This document shows positions 25,192 to 34,048 of a stretch of 64,000 nt of DNA, piece by piece. Source of the stretch: Allobosea sp035944375 (GTDB lineage: Bacteria > Pseudomonadota > Alphaproteobacteria > Rhizobiales > Beijerinckiaceae); NCBI RefSeq assembly GCF_035944375.1, contig NZ_DASZBE010000007.1, one strand, 5' to 3'. Every line of letters starts with the position of its first letter. Position 1 is the stretch's first letter. Both the position numbers and the translations under genes were made by a program. Below the pieces are notes generated by a model that searched no databases, was not told where the DNA came from, and saw only the letters and a program-made list of their open reading frames with translations.

Positions 25192-28100
25192 TCAGCCACC
25201 GGTGCGGGCTCCGACGACCTTGGCGATGGCGGCCGCGATGTCCCAGGACTGATAGGGCTTCACCACCAGCGCGGTCTGGTCATTCGTCTCCGCCCCCTCG
25301 ACCCGCGAGTGCCCGGTGGCGAAGATCACCGGCAATGTCGGCCGTAGCGCGCGGGCCTTCGCCACGAGGGCCGTGCCCGGCATGTCGGGCAGGCCCACAT
25401 CGGTCAGCAAAAGGTCGATCTCGGCCTGCTCCAGCATGGCGAGCGCATCGCGCGCCGTGCCCGTCTCGATGACCGCGTGGCCGAGATCCTCGATCATGTC
25501 GACGGTGGCCATGGCGATCAGCGCATCGTCCTCGCAGAGCAGGATCGTCAGCTTGCGCTCCGGCGCCGCCACGGGCTGCGTCGAGGGAGAAGCCTCGAGC
25601 GCCTGCCGGCGCTGCTCGGCATTGGCGAACTGGTGGCGCACCTTCCGGGCCAGCTGCTCGAGCGAATAGGGCTTGCTCAGGAGCTCGACCCCCTCGTCCA
25701 GCCGCCCTTCATGGACGATCGAGTTCTCGGTGTAGCCGGAGGTGAACAGGACCTTGATGTTCGGCAGCCGCTCCACTGCCCGGCGCGCCAGCTCGGTGCT
25801 CTTCATCGGGCCCGGCATCACCACGTCGGTGAAGAGAAGGTCGATCGGGATCCCGCTCTCGACGATGGCCAGCGCCGATTTCGCGTCGGGCGCCTGCAGG
25901 ACGCGGTAGCCCAGATCCGCTAGCGTCTCGATCACCGTCTCGCGCACGCCCCGGTCGTCCTCGACGACGAGGATGGTCTCCGCGCCACCGGTCACGGGGC
26001 CGCTGTCGTGGGAGGTGAGATCCTCCTCCGCCTCGACCGAGCGTGGGAGATAGAGGCGGATCGTCGTGCCCTCGCCGGGCTCGCTGTATATCTTCACGTG
26101 ACCGCCGGACTGCTTGACGAAGCCATAGACCATCGACAGGCCCAGCCCCGTGCCCTTGCCCTCGGGTTTGGTGCTGAAGAAGGGGTCGAAGACCTTGTCG
26201 ATGATGTCGGGCGGAATGCCGACACCGGTGTCGGTCACCGCCAGCATTACGTAGCGCCCTGGCGTGACATCGGGGTGGGCGCGGGCATAGGCGCTGTCGA
26301 GGGTCGCGTTGCCGGCCTCGATGGTGAGTTTGCCGCTGCCGTTCATCGCGTCGCGGGCGTTGATCGCGAGATTCAGCAGCGCGTTCTCGACATTGCCGGG
26401 ATCGACGAGCGTGTGCCAGAGGCCGCCCGCCACCACGCTCTCGATCTCGACGGTTTCCCCCAGCGCCCGCCTGAGCATCTCGTCCATGCCCCGGATCAGC
26501 TTGCCGAGGTTGATGACCTTCGGGGCCAGCGGCTGGCGCCGGCCGAAGGCGAGCAACTGCGAGGCGAGGCGCGAGCCGCGGGCCACGCCCTCCATGGCGT
26601 TGCGGATGCGACGCTCCGCCGGCTCGTTGCCGGCGAGGTCACGGGCAAGGAGTTGCAGATTGCCGCTGACGACCTGCAGCAGGTTGTTGAAGTCGTGCGC
26701 GACGCCTCCGGTGAGCTGGCCGATGGCCTCCATCTTCTGGGCCTGACGCAGCGCCGCCTCACTGCTGGCCAGGGCGGCGGCGGCTTCGGTCTCGGCGGTG
26801 ATGTCGCGGCCGAAGGCATAGATCGTCTCGCCGTCGGGCACGCTGGTCCAGGCAATGCGGCGTCGCTCGCCGTCCCGGGTCAGGAGCACGCTCTCCGAAC
26901 TCATGATTGAAGACCCGTTGGCGACGCGCGCCAGCCGGGCCTTGGCGGCTTCGCGATCGGCGGGCTCGACGAACTCGACGATGTTTTGCCCGATGGTTTC
27001 GGCCGGGAGCCAGCCGAGCACCTTGTTGAAGGTGGGGTTGGCGGCCGCGATGGTGCCATCCCGCGTCGCGACGACCTTGAGCACCGGCGACAGGTTCCAG
27101 ATCCGGTCGCGGTCGCGGGTGGCTCGCCGTTCCTCGGTGATGTCGCGGCCGATCGCATGGATGCGGCCGGCATCGGGCACTGCCGTCCAGTCGAGCAGGC
27201 GATAGTCGCCGGTCTTCGAGCGATAACGGTTTTCGAAGGCCAGCGTGGTCGCGCCTTGCGACAGCCTCGCGAGTTCGGCGGACGTCCGGTCAAGGTCGTC
27301 GGGGTGGATGAAGTCGGCGAGCGACTTGCCCACCATGTCGCATTCGCTCCAGCCCAGCAGCCGTTCGGCCGAGGGGTTCACCGCCGTGACGATGCCCTCG
27401 TAATCGCAGACGAGCATCAATTCCTGCGACAAGGTCCAGAGCCGGTCGCGATCGCGGGCGGTCTCGACCTCCGCCAGCTTCTGCTCGTGGATGTCGGTGT
27501 TCGTGCCGATCCAGCGGATGATCTCGCCGGCTTCGCCATGGATCGGCACGGCCCGCACGAGATGCCAGCGGTCCTGGCCGGCCGCATTGCGAATGCGGAA
27601 TTCGGTTTGGTAAGCCTCGCCTGAGGCGAGGGCCGCCTGCCATTGCGCGACCGCCATCTCGCGGTCATCGGGGTGGACGATGTCGAGCCAGCGCGCGCCG
27701 AGCAGTTCCTGCGGTTCGCGGCCGCTGTATTCGGCGACACGCTCGTTGAACCAGTCGAGCAGGCCGTTCGCAGGCGCCGTCCAGACATGGTTGGGCATCG
27801 CCTGAGCGAAGCCGCGGAACTGCGCCTCGCTCGTGCGGATCGCTTCCTGTGCGAGGATGCGCTCCGTCACGTCGATGCCGTCGACGAAGATGCCCGTGAC
27901 GGTCCCGGTGGCGTCAGTGATTGGCTGGAAGACAAAGTCGACGAACCGCGTCTGGGGGGCGCCGCCGTCGGATGGCTGCAGAACGAAGCGGGCGCCCGCC
28001 GTCCGGTAGGCCCGGCCGCTGTCGAACACCTCGTCGAGGATGCGCAGATAGCCTTGCTCGACGGCATCGGGCATCGCCTCGGCCACGGACCGGCCGAGCA

Positions 28101-28728
28101 CCTCGCGATGGCCCACCAACTGCTGATAGGCCTCGTTGACGAGGGTGAAGCGATGCTCCGGCCCTTCCAGCATCGCCATGAAGGACGGCGCCTGCTCGTA
28201 CATCTGCTGGAGGCGAAGGCGTTCGTCGCGCAGCTGCCGGTCGGCACGGACCTTTTCGGTTGTTTCCACCACGATGGCGATGACGCCGAGCGGCCTGCCG
28301 TCCTCACCGAGGAGGGGTGAGTAGTCGAGGTTCATCCAGACCTGAGCCGGCCCCATGCCGCGGTTCAGCGTCAGTTCCTGATCCTTGTAGGACAGGGTCC
28401 GGCCCTCGCCGAAGACGGTGCGGACGACATGGTCGTTGAAGTCGGCCACCTCGGGCCAGCCCTTGCGGACCTCAGACCCCAGCAAGGCGGGGTGGCGCGC
28501 ACCCGCGAAGCCGGAATAGGCGTCGTTGTAGATCATGATGCCGGGCTCGCCCCAGAGCGTCACGATCGGCAGGGGCGAGCGCAGAATCATGCCGACGATC
28601 GACGTCACCGCGGCAGGCCACTGCGCGATCGGGCCGAGGCTGGTTGCGGACCAGTCGAATGCGCGGATCAGCGCCGCGAGTTCGCCCTCGCCCTGGAGAA
28701 ACGGCGGAACCGGTGCTGGGTCGGGCAT
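25192..28728 (-). CDS. Hybrid sensor histidine kinase, five PAS domains and two receiver domains
   Basis: A 1178-residue soluble kinase. Five PAS-type sensor domains run from ~15 to ~645, with PAS3 the clearest (RWLDIVHPDDRE) and each closed by a motif such as GRDITEE. The dimerisation/phospho-acceptor domain carries the H-box IGQLTGGVAHDFNNLLQ (~660-676), and the ATPase domain shows LNLAINARDAMNG, DTGVGIPPD and GKGTGLGLSMVYGF. Two receiver domains follow, both with the phospho-Asp (LLFTDVVMPG and LLLTDVGLPD) and the conserved Lys (SKPYS, VKPYQ). No transmembrane segment is seen, so the signal should be cytoplasmic. The ATG at 28728 starts MPDPAPVPPFLQGEGELAAL; the frame is open further upstream but without similarity. 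It lies downstream of the acyltransferase gene. Confidence 0.92.
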   Translation of the reverse strand: MPDPAPVPPFLQGEGELAALIRAFDWSATSLGPIAQWPAAVTSIVGMILRSPLPIVTLWGEPGIMIYNDAYSGFAGARHPALLGSEVRKGWPEVADFNDHVVRTVFGEGRTLSYKDQELTLNRGMGPAQVWMNLDYSPLLGEDGRPLGVIAIVVETTEKVRADRQLRDERLRLQQMYEQAPSFMAMLEGPEHRFTLVNEAYQQLVGHREVLGRSVAEAMPDAVEQGYLRILDEVFDSGRAYRTAGARFVLQPSDGGAPQTRFVDFVFQPITDATGTVTGIFVDGIDVTERILAQEAIRTSEAQFRGFAQAMPNHVWTAPANGLLDWFNERVAEYSGREPQELLGARWLDIVHPDDREMAVAQWQAALASGEAYQTEFRIRNAAGQDRWHLVRAVPIHGEAGEIIRWIGTNTDIHEQKLAEVETARDRDRLWTLSQELMLVCDYEGIVTAVNPSAERLLGWSECDMVGKSLADFIHPDDLDRTSAELARLSQGATTLAFENRYRSKTGDYRLLDWTAVPDAGRIHAIGRDITEERRATRDRDRIWNLSPVLKVVATRDGTIAAANPTFNKVLGWLPAETIGQNIVEFVEPADREAAKARLARVANGSSIMSSESVLLTRDGERRRIAWTSVPDGETIYAFGRDITAETEAAAALASSEAALRQAQKMEAIGQLTGGVAHDFNNLLQVVSGNLQLLARDLAGNEPAERRIRNAMEGVARGSRLASQLLAFGRRQPLAPKVINLGKLIRGMDEMLRRALGETVEIESVVAGGLWHTLVDPGNVENALLNLAINARDAMNGSGKLTIEAGNATLDSAYARAHPDVTPGRYVMLAVTDTGVGIPPDIIDKVFDPFFSTKPEGKGTGLGLSMVYGFVKQSGGHVKIYSEPGEGTTIRLYLPRSVEAEEDLTSHDSGPVTGGAETILVVEDDRGVRETVIETLADLGYRVLQAPDAKSALAIVESGIPIDLLFTDVVMPGPMKSTELARRAVERLPNIKVLFTSGYTENSIVHEGRLDEGVELLSKPYSLEQLARKVRHQFANAEQRRQALEASPSTQPVAAPERKLTILLCEDDALIAMATVDMIEDLGHAVIETGTARDALAMLEQAEIDLLLTDVGLPDMPGTALVAKARALRPTLPVIFATGHSRVEGAETNDQTALVVKPYQSWDIAAAIAKVVGARTGG

Positions 28729-28806
28729 GAAATTCCGCTCGTCAGGGCTCGTCGCGCCGACGCGGGCACGAGCGTCGCGCCGGGAGGCGTCGAAGCGGAC
28801 ATCTTC

Positions 28807-28843
28807 TAGAGCATCGGTGGAAGCGGAGGAAATCCGTTTTTTG
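28807..28843. repeat. Possible TAGAGCAT-type intergenic repeat (copy b)
   Basis: Begins TAGAGCATCGG and ends GGAAATCCGTTTTTTGC, in the gap between the hybrid kinase and the acyltransferase gene. It resembles the stretch at 11421-11457 in order of short blocks but not base for base. Confidence 0.25.
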
Positions 28844-28891
28844 CAGGTGCGGTTCGCATCTGTGCGCGGAACCGTACGGGTCCGCCTGCGT

Positions 28892-29620
28892 TCAGGTTCG
28901 AATGGGCTGCGCCAGATGGGCGGCCGCCGCCGGCAGCCAGGCCAGGGGACACGCGCCGAAGATTGCCGCACGTTCGTCTTCGCGGGCCTGAAAGAAGGGG
29001 TAGAGCGCTTCGACGCGCGAGACGGCCTTGGGATAGTCGAGCTGTGACAGCATGACGGGCTTGGCGAGGCCGGGATACAGCCGCGGCGGGCTGACCACGG
29101 TATTGCCCCAGAGGCGGCGATAGAACGGGTAGTGCTCGGGGCGGACGGCTGCGAGCATCACGTCCGCTTCGAACTGCTCCATGGCGAGCCACGGCAAACG
29201 CAGGGTCAGATAGGCCAACTCCGGGAGTTCGCGCGACCAGCGCGCATCGGCCACGAAGCGTGTCGGGTCCACGAGTATGCGCCCGGCCTCGATCTGGGGT
29301 AGAACGGTGTCGGGAAAGACGTGCGCCGTCGGGATCTGGGGCAGGCCGGGAATGGAGATGCTGAGCCGGATCGCACCGGCCAGTTCGCCATCGGCATAGA
29401 CGCCGAAGATCAGGCAGTTGGGCTGTTCGTCGACGGGATCGGTGAACCGCTCGTCCTCGCTGGCGGCGATCACGCCCTCGCGCAGATAGGCGCGGTATCG
29501 CAGGTTGAAGACCTGCTCCCTGTCCTCGTGCGACAGGGCCGGGCGATATTCGATCCGCTCGAGCGCCCGCATGACACGATCGTTCAAGGACGATCCCTGG
29601 TGAGCGACGGCTTGGACCAT
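28892..29620 (-). CDS. Autoinducer-synthase/FeeM-like N-acyltransferase
   Basis: A 242-residue protein of the GNAT-like fold shared by LuxI acyl-homoserine-lactone synthases and FeeM N-acyl-amino-acid synthases. Evidence: the opening LSHEDREQVFNLRYRAYLRE (conserved Arg, residues ~30-49), DEQPNCLIFGVYADGELAGA with IRLSI after it (the core strand-loop), an ExGRILVDP segment and the long hydrophobic C-terminal part. These enzymes transfer an acyl group from acyl-ACP to an amino-acid-like acceptor. Which acceptor is used is not readable. No LuxR-type gene is in the window. A perfect 24-bp dyad precedes it by 12 bp. ATG 29620 used; an ATG at 29572 is also possible. Confidence 0.75.
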   Translation of the reverse strand: MVQAVAHQGSSLNDRVMRALERIEYRPALSHEDREQVFNLRYRAYLREGVIAASEDERFTDPVDEQPNCLIFGVYADGELAGAIRLSISIPGLPQIPTAHVFPDTVLPQIEAGRILVDPTRFVADARWSRELPELAYLTLRLPWLAMEQFEADVMLAAVRPEHYPFYRRLWGNTVVSPPRLYPGLAKPVMLSQLDYPKAVSRVEALYPFFQAREDERAAIFGACPLAWLPAAAAHLAQPIRT

Positions 29621-29632
29621 GATGCGACCGGT

Positions 29633-29656
29633 GATGGTTAACTGGAATTAACCATC
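29633..29656. promoter_or_regulatory. Perfect 24-bp dyad upstream of the acyltransferase gene
   Basis: GATGGTTAA, six bases (CTGGAA), TTAACCATC: both 9-base arms complementary without mismatch. It lies 12-36 bp before the acyltransferase ATG, a position suited to repression or activation at the promoter. The spacing TTAA-N6-TTAA differs by one from the CtrA form (N7). Binding protein unknown. Confidence 0.5.
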
Positions 29657-29791
29657 GTCGTGCGATCAGCGACGCGTCAAGGCGCGGGCTGCACAAGTTT
29701 CAGCCTGCCGTTACGTCGTTCGAAACAGATTTCGCGTCACTGCGACGAAGATGTGACGGTCATCCTCGCGGTCTCGCGACCGGCGGCGGTT

Positions 29792-32125
29792 TCAGCGGAC
29801 GCTCCGCCGCAGTGGCAGCCGCTCGACCTTCGCCGTCAGAGAGCGCGCGGCGAAGGCGGTGATCAGATCTCGCACCAGCGGTGTCGCCTGCGGACGGGCC
29901 AGCAGATAGCCCTGAACCTCGTCGATCGCCCCCATCCTGGCGAGGTTGTCGAGCTGCTCGGCCGTCTCCACACCCTCGGCCACCACGGTGAGCCCGAGCT
30001 CCTTGCACAGGCGCGCGATGCCGACGAGCAGCGTCTGGTCCTTCTGCGTCTCCCGTCCGCCGGAGACGAAGGAGCGGTCGATCTTGATCTTCTGCAGGGG
30101 GAAGGACTGCAGATAGCTGAGGCTGGAATAGCCCGTGCCGAAGTCGTCCAGCGCGATCCGCACCCCCATCTTCCGCAAGCGCATCAGGATCGCCAGCGCC
30201 TGCGCATCGTCCTGCATCAGGGCCGACTCGGTCAGTTCGATGACGAGCCGCGACCCGTCGAGGCCGCTGCGCTCGAGCGCTCCGGCGACGTCCTCGATGA
30301 TCGCGTCGCCGCGGAAATGGATGGCCGAGATGTTGACCGCCACCGACACGCTGTCGGGCCACAACATCGCCTCGCGACAGGCCTTGTCGAGCACGACGCG
30401 GCCGATCTGCGTGATCAGGCCGACCTCCTCGGCGATGCCGATGAAATCGCCGGGAGCGATGATGCCGCGTTCGGGGTGGCGCCAGCGCAGCAGCGCCTCA
30501 CAACTGGTGATCCGGCCGGTGCTGATGGCGACGATCGGCTGGTAGAACAGTTCGAACTGGTCCTCGGCCAGCGCCTCGCGCAGGTCCAGTTCGACGATGC
30601 GGCGAGCGCGCGCCACCTCGATCATGCTGCTGTCGTAGAAGCGCGCGCAGGCACGGCCGCTCGATTTCGCATCATACAGCGCAAGATCGGCGTTGCGGAT
30701 GACGATGTCGGGGTCGCGGCCGTCGTCGGGGCTGATGGCGATGCCCATGCTCGCGCTGCTGACGATGGCGTTGCCCTCGATCTCGTAGGGCTGCAGCAGG
30801 CTGGTGCTGACCCGCGTCGTGATCTTTTCCAGCGCGGCGCGGTCGATCACATCCGGGATCACGACGACGAACTCGTCGCCGCCGAGACGGGCGATCAGCG
30901 AGGCGCCGTCGAGAAGCGCCGTGAGACGCCGCGCCACCTCGACCAGCAGCGCATCGCCGCAGGGGTGGCCCAGCGTGTCGTTGACCTTCTTGAAGTGGTC
31001 GAGATCGATGAACAGGATCGCGAAGCTCTTGCCGGCGTCCCCGATCAGCGACTGGAGATGCGCCTTCAGCAGGCTTCGATTGGGCAGGCTGGTCAGCGGG
31101 TCGTAAAGTGCGAGCTGGCGGATCGTGTCCTCCTGCTGGCGCTGTTCGGTGATGTCCTCGATCACGACCACAGTGCCCGTGGCGCCGGATGTGCGAAAGG
31201 TCAGCTCGAGGATATGACCATTGGCGAGCGTGGCGGTCAGCCGCGCCTCGCTGTGATCGCGCAGGGCAAGACGGGCGGCGAGAACGAGGCTGCGAAGCTG
31301 CGTACGGCCGATCAGGCCCGCCCGCTGGCAGCGGACCAGAAAGCGACCGATGCTGCGGCCGGGTTCCCCCAGGCCGACGGGCAGGCCGACGATCGCCGGC
31401 AGGCGGCTGTTGACCAGCGAGAGCATGCCGTTGCGATCGAACATGCAGAGGCCGTGCGCCATGTTGTCGAGTGCGGCCTCCAGGCGGGCCGCGAGCAGCC
31501 GCTCATGCTTGGCGGAGACGACGGCCGTCGTCAGTGTCGCCCGCAGCTTGTCGGCGATGGTCTTGAAGCTGAGCAGAAAGGGCCCGAGCACGCAGGCGAC
31601 GATCGCGTAATGACTGTTGCCGCCGAGCGTGAGACCCGCGAGCAGCGGCACGCCCGCACAGCTCAACTGCGTCATGACCAGCATGCGGCTGCCGTAATTG
31701 CGGCCGGCCACACCGATCATGTTCGCCAGCGTCATCGAGAAGGCGAGGATCTGGACCGGGGGGCTGGCGTGCAGCGCGAAGGTCAGGAAGGACCACAGAC
31801 CCAAGACGAAGACATAGACGGAGGAGAATACGGTGTAGCGGATCTCCCAGCGGGTCGCCTCTTGCGGGTCGCGGATCCGCTTGGCTGCAGCCCGGAACTG
31901 GGCGACATCGGTGGCGCGGATCAGCGCGAGAGCGAGGAGGATGCAGGCGCAGCCATAGAAGACGGGGTGACCCGTCATCACGCCCGAGACGAAGGCGGCC
32001 AGAACCGTCCCGCTCGAGCCGACGATCAGCGTGCGCGGATCGGCATAGAGCGAGCGAACCAGCGATACGTAGACCTCGTCGCGCAATCCCTGATCGATCA
32101 CCCGATGGGAGGATTTGGTGGGCAT
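29792..32125 (-). CDS. Membrane GGDEF-EAL protein (diguanylate cyclase/phosphodiesterase)
   Basis: A 777-residue protein. Residues ~25-190 hold five to six hydrophobic segments (e.g. SGTVLAAFVSGVMTG, CILLALALIRA), a MASE-like membrane sensor. A PAS-like domain follows (~215-330, LDNMAHGLCMFDRNGMLSL). The GGDEF domain (~345-510) has the intact active-site RLGGDEFVVV but no RxxD inhibitory site ahead of it. The EAL domain (~520-770) keeps CEALLRWRHP, ELTESALM, DDFGTGYSSLSYLQ, KIDRSFV and AEGVET. Both activities are possible on sequence. ATG at 32125 chosen; the frame upstream to 32380 lacks features. It sits upstream of the acyltransferase and kinase genes, all on the minus strand. Confidence 0.92.
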   Translation of the reverse strand: MPTKSSHRVIDQGLRDEVYVSLVRSLYADPRTLIVGSSGTVLAAFVSGVMTGHPVFYGCACILLALALIRATDVAQFRAAAKRIRDPQEATRWEIRYTVFSSVYVFVLGLWSFLTFALHASPPVQILAFSMTLANMIGVAGRNYGSRMLVMTQLSCAGVPLLAGLTLGGNSHYAIVACVLGPFLLSFKTIADKLRATLTTAVVSAKHERLLAARLEAALDNMAHGLCMFDRNGMLSLVNSRLPAIVGLPVGLGEPGRSIGRFLVRCQRAGLIGRTQLRSLVLAARLALRDHSEARLTATLANGHILELTFRTSGATGTVVVIEDITEQRQQEDTIRQLALYDPLTSLPNRSLLKAHLQSLIGDAGKSFAILFIDLDHFKKVNDTLGHPCGDALLVEVARRLTALLDGASLIARLGGDEFVVVIPDVIDRAALEKITTRVSTSLLQPYEIEGNAIVSSASMGIAISPDDGRDPDIVIRNADLALYDAKSSGRACARFYDSSMIEVARARRIVELDLREALAEDQFELFYQPIVAISTGRITSCEALLRWRHPERGIIAPGDFIGIAEEVGLITQIGRVVLDKACREAMLWPDSVSVAVNISAIHFRGDAIIEDVAGALERSGLDGSRLVIELTESALMQDDAQALAILMRLRKMGVRIALDDFGTGYSSLSYLQSFPLQKIKIDRSFVSGGRETQKDQTLLVGIARLCKELGLTVVAEGVETAEQLDNLARMGAIDEVQGYLLARPQATPLVRDLITAFAARSLTAKVERLPLRRSVR

Positions 32126-32282
32126 GTTTCGTCCCTGAGGGCCACGATTTCGGGAGCATCGCCCGCTGTGGTTAAGATGCCGTTGTATCGGGCAGAGCCC
32201 TCCGGCTGGGTTAACGCGGTGGTGAGGCTTTTCGTTGCAGGTTCGGGTCGGCGATGTGTGCGCCCGCCCGGACACCCAATCG

Positions 32283-32549
32283 ATGAGCCTCAGCAGCGGA
32301 CTTTCTCCGAGCCCAGGCGGCCTGCGGCCGGCACTGCCCTGCACGACCTGCCTCTGCGACCTCGCAGAGGCCTCGGGCATGGCTGGCGCCGGTTCCTGCC
32401 CGCTGAAGATCGGCCTGCTGCGGCGGCTGGCCGATCGCCGCGTCGAGGCGGCCGCCGAGGCGTCCTGCGCCGCCTATGTCGCCGGCTTCGCCGACGAGCC
32501 CGTCACCGGTGAGCCCTGGTCCGCCGGGTTCGGTCGCAGCCTCAGCTGA
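32283..32549 (+). CDS. Possible small cysteine-containing protein
   Basis: An 88-codon open frame in the 416-bp interval between the divergent GGDEF-EAL start (32125) and the peptidase T stop (32542). It holds four cysteines (two in PCTTCLCDLAEASG) and a helical C-terminal half (LADRRVEAAAEASCAAYVAG). It overlaps the peptidase T 3' end by 8 bp. No family recognised and no clear ribosome binding site; it may be chance. The rest of this interval shows nothing further. Confidence 0.3.
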   Translation: MSLSSGLSPSPGGLRPALPCTTCLCDLAEASGMAGAGSCPLKIGLLRRLADRRVEAAAEASCAAYVAGFADEPVTGEPWSAGFGRSLS

Positions 32550-33780
32550 GAGGCTCCGTTCCCGCCGGCTCCCGGCAAAGGGCCCGCGCGACCGCGAACG
32601 CGGTTTCGAAGGCGGGAATCGGCAGGAATTCGAAGCGCGAGTGAAAGTTGTAGGCGCCGGTGAAGAAGTTCGGGGTGGGCAGGCCCCGCGCCGCCAGCGC
32701 CGCACCATCCGTGCCGCCGCGCATGGGGATCAGCCTGGGTTCGACACCGAGGCTCCGCATCGCCGCCAGCAGCCGATCGACGCTGCGACGATCATCGCCC
32801 AGGCTGTCGGAGATGTTGCCGTAGGTGTCGGTGATGCTGCAGGAGACCCGCCCGGTCGGATAACGGTCGGCGATGGCCTGCGCGACCTCCGTCACCCGCT
32901 GCTTGCGCCGTGCGAAGCTGTGGCGGTCGAAATCGCGGATGGCGAGCTTGAGATGCGCCTGGCTGGCATTGGCGGTCATTTCCGTGAACCAGACATAGCC
33001 TTCGCGCTGCTCGGTGTGCTCCGGGGTCTCGGCCCGGTCGAAAGCGGCGATGTAGTCATGCGCCATCAGCAGCGGATTGACCATCACGCCCTTGGCCGAC
33101 ATCGGGTGGGCGCTGACGCCGGTGAAGACGATCTCGCCCGCCGCGGCATTGAAGTTCTCGATGACGACCTCGCCGACCTCGCAGCAGTCGATCGTATAGG
33201 CGAAGTCGCAGGGGAAGCGCGCGAGATCGAGCGCCTTGGCGCCGCGCAGCCCGATCTCCTCGTCGGGGACGAAGGCGATGGCGACGTCGCCATGGCCGTC
33301 GTCCGGGCCGAGCGTCGCCAGCAGCGTCATGATGATGGCGATGGCGGCCTTGTTGTCGGCTCCCAGCACGCTGGTGCCGTCGCTGAACAGGATGTCGGCG
33401 CCGCTCCAGCGCGCGATCTCGGGATGATCGGCGAGACGCAGCCAGATGTCCTGCTCGCGGTTGAGGCAGAGATCTTCGCCCTCGAAACGCAGGATCTGCG
33501 GCCGGATGATAGGGGACAGGCCGGTATCGACGGTGTCGAGATGAGCGATGAAGCCGATCCGCGGAGCGCCCGGCCGGTTGCCTCGCTTCACCGCCGTGAC
33601 GGTGGCGTGGTCGTCGACGACGACGTCGGCGAGGCCGAGCGCGCGCAGTTCCCCGGCCAGCAGATCGGCGAGGCGCTGCTGGCCTGGCGTGCTCGGCAGC
33701 GTGGTCGCCTTGGCGTCGCTCTGGCTCTCGATGGCGACATAGCGGAGGAAGCGTTCGATCAGCTGGGCGCGGATGGTCAT
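32542..33780 (-). CDS. pepT: Peptidase T (tripeptide aminopeptidase)
   Basis: A 412-residue M20B metallopeptidase removing the N-terminal residue of tripeptides. Zinc-site segments: GFIAHLDTVDTG (residues ~75-86), SVLGADNKAAIAIIM, VPDEEIGLRGAK (catalytic Glu pair), and near the C-terminus MRGGTDGAALAARGLPTPN with NFHSRFEFLPI. The N-terminus RFLRYVAIESQSD is standard. The start at 33780 (MTIRAQLIERF) matches the family; the open frame continuing to 34056 covers the divergent intergenic region. Divergent from the ferredoxin-NADP reductase gene, with 268 bp between the starts. Confidence 0.95.
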   Translation of the reverse strand: MTIRAQLIERFLRYVAIESQSDAKATTLPSTPGQQRLADLLAGELRALGLADVVVDDHATVTAVKRGNRPGAPRIGFIAHLDTVDTGLSPIIRPQILRFEGEDLCLNREQDIWLRLADHPEIARWSGADILFSDGTSVLGADNKAAIAIIMTLLATLGPDDGHGDVAIAFVPDEEIGLRGAKALDLARFPCDFAYTIDCCEVGEVVIENFNAAAGEIVFTGVSAHPMSAKGVMVNPLLMAHDYIAAFDRAETPEHTEQREGYVWFTEMTANASQAHLKLAIRDFDRHSFARRKQRVTEVAQAIADRYPTGRVSCSITDTYGNISDSLGDDRRSVDRLLAAMRSLGVEPRLIPMRGGTDGAALAARGLPTPNFFTGAYNFHSRFEFLPIPAFETAFAVARALCREPAGTEPLS

Positions 33781-34048
33781 GGTCTCTCCGGTCTCGCTCG
33801 TTCTGTCCCTGCGACGCGCATCCGACATAGCTGAGGTTCGGCGCGGCGGCGACCCATGCGGTGGGGTCTCGCGGGCTCGAGCCACGGTGGCAGGCTGCGC
33901 GATTTGCAAGTCCCCTGCGCAAAGATGGCGCCATCGCAGGCCGGGAACGGCTTGCCTTCGGCGCCGGCTTCGAAGAGGAGTGGCCGCGCATCGCCGGACG
34001 GCCTCGCCCCGCGATGCGGAACGCAACGGCTGGACGGAAGACGCGAGC

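Noticed and set aside
29639..29651. TTAA-N6-TTAA inside the 24-bp dyad as a CtrA site
   Set aside because: The spacing is six rather than seven, and the longer perfect dyad explains the bases better.
29660..32512. 950-codon open frame on the plus strand opposite the GGDEF-EAL gene
   Set aside because: Antisense shadow; the minus strand holds GGDEF, EAL and membrane segments in order.
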